Source: Candidatus Gastranaerophilales bacterium (lineage in GTDB: Bacteria > Cyanobacteriota > Vampirovibrionia > Gastranaerophilales > Gastranaerophilaceae). From it: a stretch of 64,000 nt of DNA. Positions 54,182-63,034 of the stretch are shown piece by piece. The DNA is taken from positions 1-64,000 of the forward strand of contig CALVHB010000023.1 of the NCBI GenBank assembly GCA_944327275.1, given 5' to 3'. The position numbers and the translations under genes were made by a program. Below the pieces are notes generated by a model. The model had not been told where the DNA came from. It worked only from the letters and a program-made list of their open reading frames with translations, and ran no database searches. Each line of letters begins with the position of its first letter. Position 1 is the stretch's first letter.

Positions 54182-55248
54182 TTATAAGAGATTTGTTTAA
54201 ACAATTATGGAAAGATAGATATGCCAGAATTGCTCTAATTCTTTTAGGAATGATATATTTTGCATTATTTTTTGCAGACTTTATAGCACCTTATACTAAA
54301 GATTTTTCTGATAGAACAATGGCTTATGTTCCCCCTTCTAAAATTTTTACTATAGATGAACATGGTAAATTTTCAAGACCATATACTTATAATTATAAGA
54401 GAGAATTTGACCCTGTAGAATTGAGAATTGTATATTCTTTAGATAGAAGTAAAAAGCATTATATTAAGTTTTTTGCTCAAGGTCAGCCTTACAAATTTTT
54501 AGGGCTAATTCCAATGAAAAGACATTTAATCACAACTGATAAAGATGGAAGATTGTTCCTTCTTGGTACTGATATAAATGGCAGAGATGTATTCTCAAGG
54601 ATTCTTTTTGGCGGGAGAATTTCTATGACAATAGGATTTCTTGCATTATTTGTACTTTTCCCTATTGGACTTTTATATGGAGGTATTGCAGGGTATTTTG
54701 GAGGGAAAGTTGATGTGATAATGATGCGTTTTGCTGAAGCTGTTATGTCGATACCAAGTTTTTATTTACTCATAATACTTGCATCAATTCTGCCTTCTGG
54801 AATGACAAGCGTTCAGAGGTTTATGTTAATTGTTATTATTCTTGCGCTAATCGGATGGGCTGGTTTTGCAAGAGTCGTCAGAGGTATGGTTCTTTCAATA
54901 AAAAATCAGGAATATGTTCAAGCTGCAAAGTCAATTGGAGCTTCAAGATTAAGGATTATAGTAAAACATATTCTCCCTCAAACTACTAGTTTTGTTATTG
55001 TTGCTATGACATTGTCTGTTCCATCATATATTCTTTCAGAATCAGGTCTTAGCTTTTTAGGCTTAGGAATCCAACAACCAGATGCAAGCTGGGGGAATAT
55101 GTTAAAAGAAGCTCAAGAGTACACAAATATAATTTACAGACCCTGGTTGTTAACTCCCGGTTTTTTAATTTTTATTGCTGTCTTGGCATTTAATTTAATT
55201 GGTGATACAATAAGAGATGTTTTAGATCCGAAAAGTAAGGTAAGATAG
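54178..55248 (+). CDS. Peptide ABC transporter permease, DppC/OppC-like
   Basis: The 356-residue protein has an N-terminal hydrophobic segment, then a longer-than-usual extracytoplasmic stretch (about residues 45-115) before the LGTDINGRDVFSRILFGGRIS signature of OppC. The EAA loop is QEYVQAAKSIGASRLRIIVKHILPQ, and LSFLGLGIQQPDASWGNML ends the family pattern. Coupled to oppB-like by ATGA overlap. The ATPase genes (oppD/F) are not in this window. Confidence 0.92.
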   Translation: MIIRDLFKQLWKDRYARIALILLGMIYFALFFADFIAPYTKDFSDRTMAYVPPSKIFTIDEHGKFSRPYTYNYKREFDPVELRIVYSLDRSKKHYIKFFAQGQPYKFLGLIPMKRHLITTDKDGRLFLLGTDINGRDVFSRILFGGRISMTIGFLALFVLFPIGLLYGGIAGYFGGKVDVIMMRFAEAVMSIPSFYLLIILASILPSGMTSVQRFMLIVIILALIGWAGFARVVRGMVLSIKNQEYVQAAKSIGASRLRIIVKHILPQTTSFVIVAMTLSVPSYILSESGLSFLGLGIQQPDASWGNMLKEAQEYTNIIYRPWLLTPGFLIFIAVLAFNLIGDTIRDVLDPKSKVR

Positions 55249-55256
55249 TTTTGTTT

Positions 55257-55970
55257 ATGGAAAGTTTGACTGAGATTTTTGATATTTCTATTGCATTAAG
55301 AATAATTGCAGCTCTTTTATTGGGCTTTGCGATTGGTTTAGAAAGAGAAATGACCAATAAATATGCTGGTCTGAGAACAAATATTCTTGTTTGTCTTGGG
55401 GCTTGTATTTTTACTATAATTTCAATTTATGGTTTTCCTATGGTATCAGTTACAGGGTCTGAGTTTGGAACAAGGGATACTGCTCGTGTTGCTGCTCAGG
55501 TTGTTACAGGTATAGGTTTTATTGGTGGTGGTACTGTTTTAAGACATGGTGCGACGGTATTCGGCCTTACAACAGCAGCTACTTTGTGGGTATCTGCTGC
55601 TATTGGAATGGCTTGCGGTGCAGGGATGTACGGGTTAGCAATTACTTCTACAATTTTGTCTATAATTGTTCTTGTATCAGTCAGATTTTTTGAAAAAAAT
55701 GTTCTTACAACAAGTACAAAAAATACGAAAAGATTAAAAATTAATATTTCTTGTAGTAACGAAAAGTCTAATGAAATTTATGACTATGTGATAGAGAACA
55801 GTACACACCTTAGAGAAATTTCCAAAAAACTTAATAAACAGGATGAAAATCTTACGAAAATTGTTGTAATTTTGGACTTTGTTGGGAAAAAGCCTATACA
55901 AAGTTTATATAAAACATACCAAAAACTTGATGGTGTTGAATCTATATCAATACAAGAATTTAACGAGTAG
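55257..55970 (+). CDS. MgtC/SapB family membrane protein
   Basis: The 237-residue protein has four to five hydrophobic segments and the MgtC signatures LGFAIGLEREMTNKYAGLRTNILVCLGA and ARVAAQVVTGIGFIGGGTVLRHGATVFGLTTAATLWVSAAIGMACG, followed by a C-terminal ACT-like domain. MgtC members affect Mg2+ homeostasis or survival under stress. ATG 55257 is taken as start; a TTG two codons upstream is possible. It begins 8 bases after the permease stop and ends 3 bases before the convergent gene. Confidence 0.92.
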   Translation: MESLTEIFDISIALRIIAALLLGFAIGLEREMTNKYAGLRTNILVCLGACIFTIISIYGFPMVSVTGSEFGTRDTARVAAQVVTGIGFIGGGTVLRHGATVFGLTTAATLWVSAAIGMACGAGMYGLAITSTILSIIVLVSVRFFEKNVLTTSTKNTKRLKINISCSNEKSNEIYDYVIENSTHLREISKKLNKQDENLTKIVVILDFVGKKPIQSLYKTYQKLDGVESISIQEFNE

Positions 55971-55973
55971 GAA

Positions 55974-58900
55974 TTACATCTTTTTTACATTATTTAATAA
56001 GTTTGTATTATTCTTATCTTGGTCAACTTTTTTGTTACTTTCCGGAGTTGCTTCTAAATTTGCATAAAATTTTGGATCATCAAGAGATTCCATTGCTTTC
56101 ATAACTCCAAGTCTTCCTGCTTTAAGTTGTAAGTCTGCCATTATGGCCTCGACAGCATAAGTTATAGCGATAGAAAATGCTGTCCAACTTACTCCAGCTA
56201 CAGCAAGAGCTTTTGTAAGACTTGGTGTCATTAATATTGAGCCAAGTTTTTTATTTTCCACAAGTTGCATGAATTCATCCGGATGTTCTTGGAATTCTTT
56301 TATGATTCTTGTCCAAATATTGTTTAATTCTTCTTTTGGAATATTATCTAATATTTTTTCTGTTTTTGTCATAATTCCTAAGAATATTTGTTTGTTCATA
56401 GAAGCCATATTGAGCTTATCTAGTGCAAATTCTTCAAAATCACTATCGCTCATTTTTTCAATTTCTTTTTTCAAGCTTGAGATAACAGTTTTAGGATTTG
56501 AATATTTTTCAGGAATGAGGTTAAAAACATCTTTGATTTTAGCGGTTTTTACTCTATCGTTTAACGCATATAATAATTTTTTTGCATCTTCAATTTCTAT
56601 TTCTACCAATGTTGGAATATCTTGAGGTTTCGCAAGAGTACTTGTTGCTTTTGGATTGATAAATTGGTTAACACTATTTAACGAGTTTTCACTTAGGCAT
56701 TTTTCAAATCCATCTTTTCCAAGAACCTTTTGCATTATTTCTATTTGTTTTTTGTTAAGAGGGAATAAGCTATCATCATTTTTTATAAATTTGTTAATTA
56801 ATTTGTACAGTTCTTCTTTAGCTTTGGCAAAATCTTCACTGTTTATAAAGTTTTTAATATCATCTACTTTTGGACCAAAATGTCTAATTGTACCTGCAAA
56901 TTTTTCTCCGGTTGCAGCTTCAATAATATCTAGTGCATTTTCAAATCTTTTTGTATCATGAATAATATTTTCAGGCTTTGTAAATATGTCAATAACGTCG
57001 TTTCTAATCGCAGCTGGTATTGGGATATGTCTATTACTGTTTGTATTCTCAGCCCCATATATTAAGGCATTGAAAAACTTATTTACCTTTTCAATAGCTT
57101 TGTTATTCTCTGTTGTAATTTCCATTTGTTTGATAAAATTAATAATTTTAATTTTTGCACTGAATAAAGCATCGATTTGTTCTTCCTCAGAAAGAGCTTT
57201 GAATTTTTGAGAACCAATTTTACTATTTTTTAATAACTTACTAGCTATATTTATGATAGGATCATTTACAAAATCGATATCTTTTAGTAGTGCATTAAGT
57301 GGTCTATATGTAACACTTTTACCGTTTATATATGTGTTTGGAAGGCTTACATTATTTACATTTCTGCTAACATTTTTTTCGACATCTGATAAATATTTTT
57401 TAAACCATTTCTTTTGCATTAAGTTTGATCGATTACTGAAGAATGTTGCAATTTTGTCTAATAATTTAGCAGGAGATATTTTCCCTCTAGCAGCTTGAAT
57501 TCCTGTTACAATAAGAGGAGATGCTGCAAGAGTGAGTCCACCATACCATACAAATGGCTGAGCTATTTCTGTTGCTGCTTCCATTGATTCTGAGTAAATT
57601 TGAGAATTATCATCAACTTTTTCGAATGTATTGAATATTTTACGTTGTAGATTTTTAGCATCTCGAATTTGTTCTTCAGATATGTCTTGTTTTTTCAATA
57701 TTTCTCTTAGTGCTTGTTTTTCTTTATATTCATGTTTTTTGTACTTGTTATATGCATAATATTGTTTTAGTACATTTGGAATAAATAGAAGATATTCTTT
57801 GACTTTATTTGGTGTTTTCTTAGTACTTTTAATATCTTTTACTTCATTGTATTCTTCTTGTGTATATCCTATAAAGTTTTCTGGATTCTTTTCTAAGTCA
57901 CGTTTTGCATTAAAACGACCGGCTCTTGCTGCAGATTTTTGAAGCTTAAGCCCTAATATCATACCAGCAAAGCCTGCAACTATACCACCGAATGCGCTTA
58001 AAATTTTGGTTTTACCTGATTTGTGACTAAAACCAATTGCAAATAATTTCTTGCCAAGTTCATTTAAGTTGTTCTTTTTCGGTTTAAATTTCGTATTTAT
58101 ATCAGTTTTGTTCAAAGAAGTTTTCTTCATTAATGAACCGGCAAATTCTTGCCACTGTCTAAAATATGCAAGGCCTGTTTTTTTACTGTTTTTTAGTTCT
58201 TTATATAGCTCTTTAATTTCTTCAGAGTCAAGTTTTTCAATATATTTATTAACAACTCTGTCAATTACGCCTGTTTTATTCAGAATCCATCCGGCTCCGG
58301 CACCAATTGTTGCTCCGAGTATTGGAGTTGAACCCATTATTACATTTGCAGCAACTTCCATGTTTTCAGAGTTCTTTTCTGCTTCATTGTTAATTACTCG
58401 TACAACTCTTTGTATTACGTCTTTGTCTTTTTCCGCTTGTTTTATTTCTTCAGGGGTTAATTCTCTTGTTACTTTTTGAGAATTGTCAGTTCTAGCAGAT
58501 TTATCTTTTAGATATGCACGTCTGTCTTTTATAATGTTATATATTGATTTGAACATTCCTGATTTTAATTTTGTTTTCTTTTCTTTTTTTAATAGTTCAG
58601 GATGTTCTTTTAGTTCTTTTTTTGCAGCTTCTATTTGTTCTGAAGTGTAAGTTACCAAAGTTCTAGGATCTTCTAGTTCTTTTCTTGCTTGATATCGTGC
58701 GATTTTAGAACTGTCTGTTTGTAATTTTGCTTCGAAAATTGTTGATAGAATGAATACTCCTATTGAGCCTAGAGTTACAAGTCCATGATTTCTTAGCATT
58801 TTCTTTAATATTTTAGAAGTTTCTTTTGAGATTTTGCTTTGATAGTTAAGAAGTTCTCTTTTTAGTTCAGGATCTTTTACTTTTTTTATATCAGATTTAT

Positions 58901-59336
58901 TTAATATTGATTCAAATCTATATTTGTGACTTGATTTGTTATAGTAGTCTCTTAATTTTTTTTGAAGTAGCTTTCCTTCTTCACTTTCAATCGCATTGTC
59001 GCGTATTGATAATATTTTGTTATAGAGTTTATACGTACTTTTTTTCGCTAAAATAATATTGCCGCCAAAAAATGCAGTCATAGTAGCTAGAGATGATAAA
59101 GGATCAATCGCTGTTTCTACATTTTCTGCAACATTTTCAGAATGATTATCCATTATATCAACTGCATCAATTATTGTTTGACCGTATTTTGCAGCTTTTT
59201 CTAATTCCGCAGGGGTATACTGACGCCTTTTGGCTAGTTCCTCCCTTTTGGCATCTTCATCTTTTTGGTTATTTTCCCATTTTTTAAAGTTTTTTTGGTT
59301 TTTTGCGACTTGAGAAAGTGAATTAAAAAAATCCAT
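55974..59336 (-). CDS. Large threefold-repeat membrane protein of unknown function
   Basis: I recognise no named family in this 1120-residue protein. Three copies of one module can be read: each begins with (Y/L)TPEE(I/L)-like helix plus KxxxxIxxxVxxIDDNSENxxxxVE (about 40-75, 291-330, 550-590), has a first membrane segment (about 79-97, 334-352, 593-613), a variable charged loop, a second membrane segment (about 183-203, 445-463, 1060-1080) followed by KLQxxxxxxARxxAxKxLExP and a YT-containing end. The third copy has a large insertion (about 620-1050). No signal peptide. Preceded by a weak Shine-Dalgarno aaaagga. Confidence 0.75.
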   Translation of the reverse strand: MDFFNSLSQVAKNQKNFKKWENNQKDEDAKREELAKRRQYTPAELEKAAKYGQTIIDAVDIMDNHSENVAENVETAIDPLSSLATMTAFFGGNIILAKKSTYKLYNKILSIRDNAIESEEGKLLQKKLRDYYNKSSHKYRFESILNKSDIKKVKDPELKRELLNYQSKISKETSKILKKMLRNHGLVTLGSIGVFILSTIFEAKLQTDSSKIARYQARKELEDPRTLVTYTSEQIEAAKKELKEHPELLKKEKKTKLKSGMFKSIYNIIKDRRAYLKDKSARTDNSQKVTRELTPEEIKQAEKDKDVIQRVVRVINNEAEKNSENMEVAANVIMGSTPILGATIGAGAGWILNKTGVIDRVVNKYIEKLDSEEIKELYKELKNSKKTGLAYFRQWQEFAGSLMKKTSLNKTDINTKFKPKKNNLNELGKKLFAIGFSHKSGKTKILSAFGGIVAGFAGMILGLKLQKSAARAGRFNAKRDLEKNPENFIGYTQEEYNEVKDIKSTKKTPNKVKEYLLFIPNVLKQYYAYNKYKKHEYKEKQALREILKKQDISEEQIRDAKNLQRKIFNTFEKVDDNSQIYSESMEAATEIAQPFVWYGGLTLAASPLIVTGIQAARGKISPAKLLDKIATFFSNRSNLMQKKWFKKYLSDVEKNVSRNVNNVSLPNTYINGKSVTYRPLNALLKDIDFVNDPIINIASKLLKNSKIGSQKFKALSEEEQIDALFSAKIKIINFIKQMEITTENNKAIEKVNKFFNALIYGAENTNSNRHIPIPAAIRNDVIDIFTKPENIIHDTKRFENALDIIEAATGEKFAGTIRHFGPKVDDIKNFINSEDFAKAKEELYKLINKFIKNDDSLFPLNKKQIEIMQKVLGKDGFEKCLSENSLNSVNQFINPKATSTLAKPQDIPTLVEIEIEDAKKLLYALNDRVKTAKIKDVFNLIPEKYSNPKTVISSLKKEIEKMSDSDFEEFALDKLNMASMNKQIFLGIMTKTEKILDNIPKEELNNIWTRIIKEFQEHPDEFMQLVENKKLGSILMTPSLTKALAVAGVSWTAFSIAITYAVEAIMADLQLKAGRLGVMKAMESLDDPKFYANLEATPESNKKVDQDKNNTNLLNNVKKM

Positions 59337-59402
59337 TTTATTCCTTTTTATTTTCCCCTATATAGATAAAAAGGATATAAAATTTTTATAATTGCTAATT
59401 TG

Positions 59403-60068
59403 TTAAATTTTGTGAATAGGTATGGATATCTCAAATTCGGTTATTTTTTTATTTGATTTTGTTAGTTGTAATGTAGCATTTTGAGCTTTAAGATTTGTTT
59501 GACAAATATGTAGACCGAGTCCGGAACCTGTTTTTTTGGTCGTAAATCCTTCTGAAAATATCTCTTTTTGTTTGTCTTCAGATATTGGGGTACCGTTATT
59601 AGCTATTTTTATGCTTGCAATATTTTTGTTGATTTTTATTTTTATATTGATTTCACCTTTTTTTTCTATTGCTTCAATTGCATTTTTAATTATATTTACT
59701 ATACAAGCAAGAAATTTGTTTTCATCAACGTATACTTCTGCTGTATCTTTTGCTTCGTATTTTATTTTTATATCTTTATCATAGATGTATACATTTGATA
59801 ATTTTATACCTTCTTCAATTAAATTTTTAATATCACAATTTTTGAATGTATAGTTGTTTAGTGATTTTAAATCCAAAAGGGAGTTTCCTATTATTTTAAT
59901 AGACTTACTTATGCAGTTTATTGCGTTGTCAATTGATTTATTTTGAATTCCTTCTTGTTCAAGATTTTTTCTAATAATTTGTGTGTACAATTCACATATT
60001 GATAGATGATTCCGTATTTCATGAGCTATACATCTTGATTGAGCATAAACTATTTCTGAATTATCCAT
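59403..60068 (-). CDS. Small histidine kinase without sensor domain
   Basis: The 221-residue protein has a histidine phosphoacceptor region CIAHEIRNHLSI (His16) right at its N-terminus, an HATPase domain with N box NIIKNAIEAI, G1 IANNGTPIS and G2 GSGLGLHI. No input domain, membrane segment or PAS is present. It probably receives its signal from a partner protein. It lies downstream of the response regulator gene on the same strand, with an inverted repeat between. The pair is likely a two-component system, inferred from proximity. Confidence 0.85.
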   Translation of the reverse strand: MDNSEIVYAQSRCIAHEIRNHLSICELYTQIIRKNLEQEGIQNKSIDNAINCISKSIKIIGNSLLDLKSLNNYTFKNCDIKNLIEEGIKLSNVYIYDKDIKIKYEAKDTAEVYVDENKFLACIVNIIKNAIEAIEKKGEINIKIKINKNIASIKIANNGTPISEDKQKEIFSEGFTTKKTGSGLGLHICQTNLKAQNATLQLTKSNKKITEFEISIPIHKI

Positions 60069-60090
60069 TTAGTCCCCTTTTTCTAAACCT

Positions 60091-60121
60091 AAAAGGGCTC
60101 AGCTTTTGGCTGAACCCTTTT
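60091..60121 (-). terminator. Inverted repeat, possible attenuator between response regulator and kinase genes
   Basis: AAAAGGGCTCAGC and GCTGAACCCTTTT (one G-T wobble) pair with a 5-base loop. On the minus strand only four T residues follow, so termination is probably partial and some read-through into the kinase is expected. Confidence 0.7.
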
Positions 60122-60154
60122 CAAATTGATAAAATTAAGCCTCAAAACTTTTTG

Positions 60155-60853
60155 TTATACTGCTATTTTTGTACGTCTTTTATTTCCAAAACCGTTGTTT
60201 AATGCGTATAAAACAGCTTGAGTTCTGTCATTAACTTGAAGTTTTTGGAATATATTGTTTACGTGAGTTTTAACAGTAGTTTCTGATATAAATAATTTCC
60301 CTGCAATACCTTTGTAGTTATTACCTTGTGTAAGTAGTTCCAAAACTTCTTCTTCTCTTGCTGTAAGGTATGTAAGAAGGTTTTCTTCGGAAGTTGATGA
60401 TGCTTCTTCTTTGAAAGAGTTTTGGAAATATTCGAAAAATCTTGAAGTAAGTGCAGTTGGAAGATAAATTTTTCCTGCTGCAACTTCATCCATTGCATAA
60501 ATTAGTTGAGCAGATGCCATAGTTTTTAAAATGTAGCCTTTTGCACCGATCTTCATTGCTCTGAAGATTAAATCAGAATCATCATATCCGCTAAGTGCAA
60601 TTACTTTTATTCCTAAATTAAGTTTTTCAATTTCTTGTATAGCTTGAAGCCCATCTTTTTCAGGCATATTGATGTCCATAAGGATAATGTCAGGACGATA
60701 TTTTTTTGCAAGATTAATTCCAATATTCGCGCTTGTTGTTGTTCCTACTACATCATAGCTGCTTTCAAGTGTAATTAATTCTTTAACACCTCTTAAGTGA
60801 TCTGCGTTATCGTCAATTAACAATACTCTGAATTTCCTTTTGAACTCTCTCAT
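60155..60853 (-). CDS. NarL/LuxR-type response regulator
   Basis: The 232-residue protein has a receiver domain (VLLIDDNADHLRG, acidic pair 14-15, phosphoacceptor Asp60 in ILMDINMPEKDG, Lys near 108) and a C-terminal LuxR helix-turn-helix (TAREEEVLELLTQGNNYKGIA ... ISETTVKTHVNNIFQKLQV). It is a two-component DNA-binding regulator. The kinase gene follows downstream. C-terminal NNGFGNKRRTKIAV is basic. Target genes unknown. Confidence 0.93.
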   Translation of the reverse strand: MREFKRKFRVLLIDDNADHLRGVKELITLESSYDVVGTTTSANIGINLAKKYRPDIILMDINMPEKDGLQAIQEIEKLNLGIKVIALSGYDDSDLIFRAMKIGAKGYILKTMASAQLIYAMDEVAAGKIYLPTALTSRFFEYFQNSFKEEASSTSEENLLTYLTAREEEVLELLTQGNNYKGIAGKLFISETTVKTHVNNIFQKLQVNDRTQAVLYALNNGFGNKRRTKIAV

Positions 60854-60901
60854 TTTATATCTCCCTATATTTAAGTAAACTTCCTTCTACACTATAAATA
60901 C

Positions 60902-61054
60902 TACAACTTTTAGAGGGTATCTTTCATCCATGCCCTGATTGATATTCTTATCTTTTAGGTTTGAGAGTTTGTCTTACATCTTTGGATTGATAAAATACCT
61001 CAACCATGCTCTAGATCATGCTTTTCAGTATCGTATCCGCATGGTTGATTTTTT
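60902..61054 (+). ncRNA. Possible structured small RNA or long leader with terminator
   Basis: A TATAAA near 60891 could start a transcript near 60902. AGGGTAT/ATGCCCT forms a first hairpin (about 60913-60935); TCAACCATGC (61000-61009) pairs with GCATGGTTGA (61039-61048) followed by six T residues. No ORF of note. The region lies between the divergent response regulator and rmuC. A 6S-like or regulatory RNA is possible; nothing proves expression. Confidence 0.35.
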
Positions 61055-61086
61055 AATTTGCTCATATTTTTGGTCTAATATTGTTG

Positions 61087-61095
61087 TGGTATAAT
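61087..61095 (+). promoter_or_regulatory. Extended -10 promoter element for rmuC
   Basis: TGGTATAAT lies 24 bases before the ATG at 61119 and just after the small-RNA terminator. Confidence 0.55.
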
Positions 61096-61118
61096 AATTC
61101 AGAAAAGAGGATTAGTGG

Positions 61119-62189
61119 ATGGAAATTTTAATATTTTTAGTTGGTTTTTTTATTGGAGCTTTGTGCGTATTTATTCCTTTTAGAATAATTAATAAGAATA
61201 ATAAGTTATCACAGGATATTCTTTTAGAGCAGATGAAGTTATATTTTGAAAATACTGCTAATAAGATTTTTAAAGAAAATTCTTCAGAGTTTTCAAGTCA
61301 AAATGCAGAAAGGTTAGATGAATTTTTCAAACGTTTCAGAGAGCGAATTGAAGATTTTGAAAAACGTGCTGAAGAAAACTTTAAACTAGAGACAGAAAAT
61401 TTTACAAAGTTTGATATGAATATTAAAAGCTTTCTTGAGGCAGGTAATAAAATTTCCCACGATGCTAACTCTCTTGTGAATGTAATGCGTTCTGATAACA
61501 GGTCTTCAGGTCGTTGGGGAGAAATTGTTCTTGAAAGAGTCCTTGAGGCTTCGGGATTGAGAAAAGATGAAGAGTATAAAGTTCAGATGGGAACAGCTGA
61601 GGGACGACCTGACGCAACAGTTTTTCTCCCGGAGGGAAGATGTGTATATATAGATAGCAAAACTTCATTCGCAGCTTGGGATGGGTATGTTAATTCTCAG
61701 GATGAAAATGAAAAACAAATTCATTTAAGACAATTTGTAGATTCAACAAAGGCTCATATTCAAGGTCTATCAAAGCGAGATTATTCAATAGAAGACGTAT
61801 CTCCGGACTATGTCTTAATGTTTATTCCTATTGAAAGCTGTTATTCGCTAATGTTTTGCGATGATTCAAGTTTATGGGATTACGCGTGGAAAAATAAAGT
61901 TATGCCTGTTTCTCCGTCAACTTTGCTTGCAGCATTGAAAATTATAAATTCTTTTCACGTAGTAGATAGGCAAAACAAAAATGTACTTGCGATGGCAAGA
62001 CTTTGTACAAGTGTTCATGATAAGTTTGCTTCGTTACTTACAGAACTATTGAAAATAAGAGATAACTTGAATACTTCTTTAAAAAAATTAAACGGTACCG
62101 GAAATATAATAAATCAGATAGAGAAGTTAGAAAAGTTGGGATGTCAATATAATAAAGAAATACCTGAAATTCCTGAATCGTTGGAATAA
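61119..62189 (+). CDS. rmuC: DNA recombination protein RmuC
   Basis: The 356-residue protein has an N-terminal membrane segment (about 1-22), a coiled-coil region (about 25-115) and the RmuC nuclease-like core: GRWGEIVLERVLEASGLRKDEEY, GRPDATVFLPEGRCVYIDSKTSFAAW, VLMFIPIESCYSLM and SPSTLLAALKII. RmuC limits inverted-repeat recombination; the fold is restriction-endonuclease-like. Shorter than E. coli RmuC (475) mainly in the coiled coil. Likely single gene with its own promoter. Confidence 0.94.
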   Translation: MEILIFLVGFFIGALCVFIPFRIINKNNKLSQDILLEQMKLYFENTANKIFKENSSEFSSQNAERLDEFFKRFRERIEDFEKRAEENFKLETENFTKFDMNIKSFLEAGNKISHDANSLVNVMRSDNRSSGRWGEIVLERVLEASGLRKDEEYKVQMGTAEGRPDATVFLPEGRCVYIDSKTSFAAWDGYVNSQDENEKQIHLRQFVDSTKAHIQGLSKRDYSIEDVSPDYVLMFIPIESCYSLMFCDDSSLWDYAWKNKVMPVSPSTLLAALKIINSFHVVDRQNKNVLAMARLCTSVHDKFASLLTELLKIRDNLNTSLKKLNGTGNIINQIEKLEKLGCQYNKEIPEIPESLE

Positions 62190-62237
62190 CATAGGTTATC
62201 TTCTTGTAAAAATAGTATTGAAATTTATCTCTAATAC

Positions 62238-62266
62238 TTGATTTTATTTTCGTGTAGTGATAAAAT
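62238..62266 (+). promoter_or_regulatory. Promoter for pyrF (leaderless arrangement)
   Basis: TTGATT, 17-base spacer, TAAAAT, then 9 bases to ATG 62276. No Shine-Dalgarno is present. Confidence 0.65.
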
Positions 62267-62275
62267 TTTTTTACT

Positions 62276-63034
62276 ATGATAGAGAAACCTGTAGAGCCTA
62301 AAGATCGTGTTATTTTAGCTTTGGATGTTGATACTTTAAAGGAAGCTGAAGAGCTTGTTAAAGAGCTTAAAGATTATGTTGGTTATTTTAAAATCGGTTT
62401 GCCTTTAATTGTAAATTATGGTTTTGAAGCTTTTAGATTGCTGGAAGAACATGGTGCCAGATGTTATTATGATTGTAAATTTCATGATATTCCGCATTCT
62501 GTACAAAAAGCTTGTATAAGCCTTGTAAAAAATAATATTGACTTTTTTAATGTACATATTCAAGGTGGTTCAAAAATGACTTCTTCCGTTGTAAGGGCTT
62601 CCAGAGCTGCAGCGAAGTCTATGGGGGTTGAACCTCCGACCATTCTTGGTGTAACTTTATTATCAAGTTTTGGCCAAAAGACTTTAACTACAGAGTTATG
62701 CGTAGATAGGAATATTGAAGATTTTGTTTTACAGCTTGCAAAAGTTGCAAAAGAATCAGGTTTGGATGGTGTTGTAGCGAGTGCTGAAGAAACAAGAAGA
62801 ATTAGAAGTGAAATAGGTGATGATTTTATAATATTATGTCCTGCAACCCGTCCTACTTGGTCTTCTGTTAATGATCAGGTCCGTGTTGATACTCCAAGAG
62901 ATGCTATTATGGCTGGGGTTGATTTTATGGTAGTGGGAAGACCTATTACTACTGCGGATGATAGAGTTGGGGCTGCAAAACTTATTATTGATGAAATTGA
63001 AACTGCGTTAGAAGACAGAAAAGTATATTGCTAA
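62276..63034 (+). CDS. pyrF: Orotidine 5'-phosphate decarboxylase
   Basis: PyrF makes UMP from orotidine 5'-phosphate, the last step of pyrimidine synthesis. The 252-residue TIM barrel has ILALDVDTLKEAEELV, the catalytic DxKxxD in YYDCKFHDIPHSV (Asp66, Lys68, Asp71) and the phosphate-binding VVGRPIT near the end. Length and motifs fit group 1 enzymes. Single gene with promoter-close start, converging on comEC with no gap. Confidence 0.97.
   Translation: MIEKPVEPKDRVILALDVDTLKEAEELVKELKDYVGYFKIGLPLIVNYGFEAFRLLEEHGARCYYDCKFHDIPHSVQKACISLVKNNIDFFNVHIQGGSKMTSSVVRASRAAAKSMGVEPPTILGVTLLSSFGQKTLTTELCVDRNIEDFVLQLAKVAKESGLDGVVASAEETRRIRSEIGDDFIILCPATRPTWSSVNDQVRVDTPRDAIMAGVDFMVVGRPITTADDRVGAAKLIIDEIETALEDRKVYC

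Noticed and set aside
55974-59336. Several plus-strand open frames of 60-140 codons (for example 58051-58479)
   Set aside because: They are antisense to the large threefold membrane protein, rich in Ser/Phe/Leu as expected from the reverse complement of Lys/Glu-rich coding sequence.
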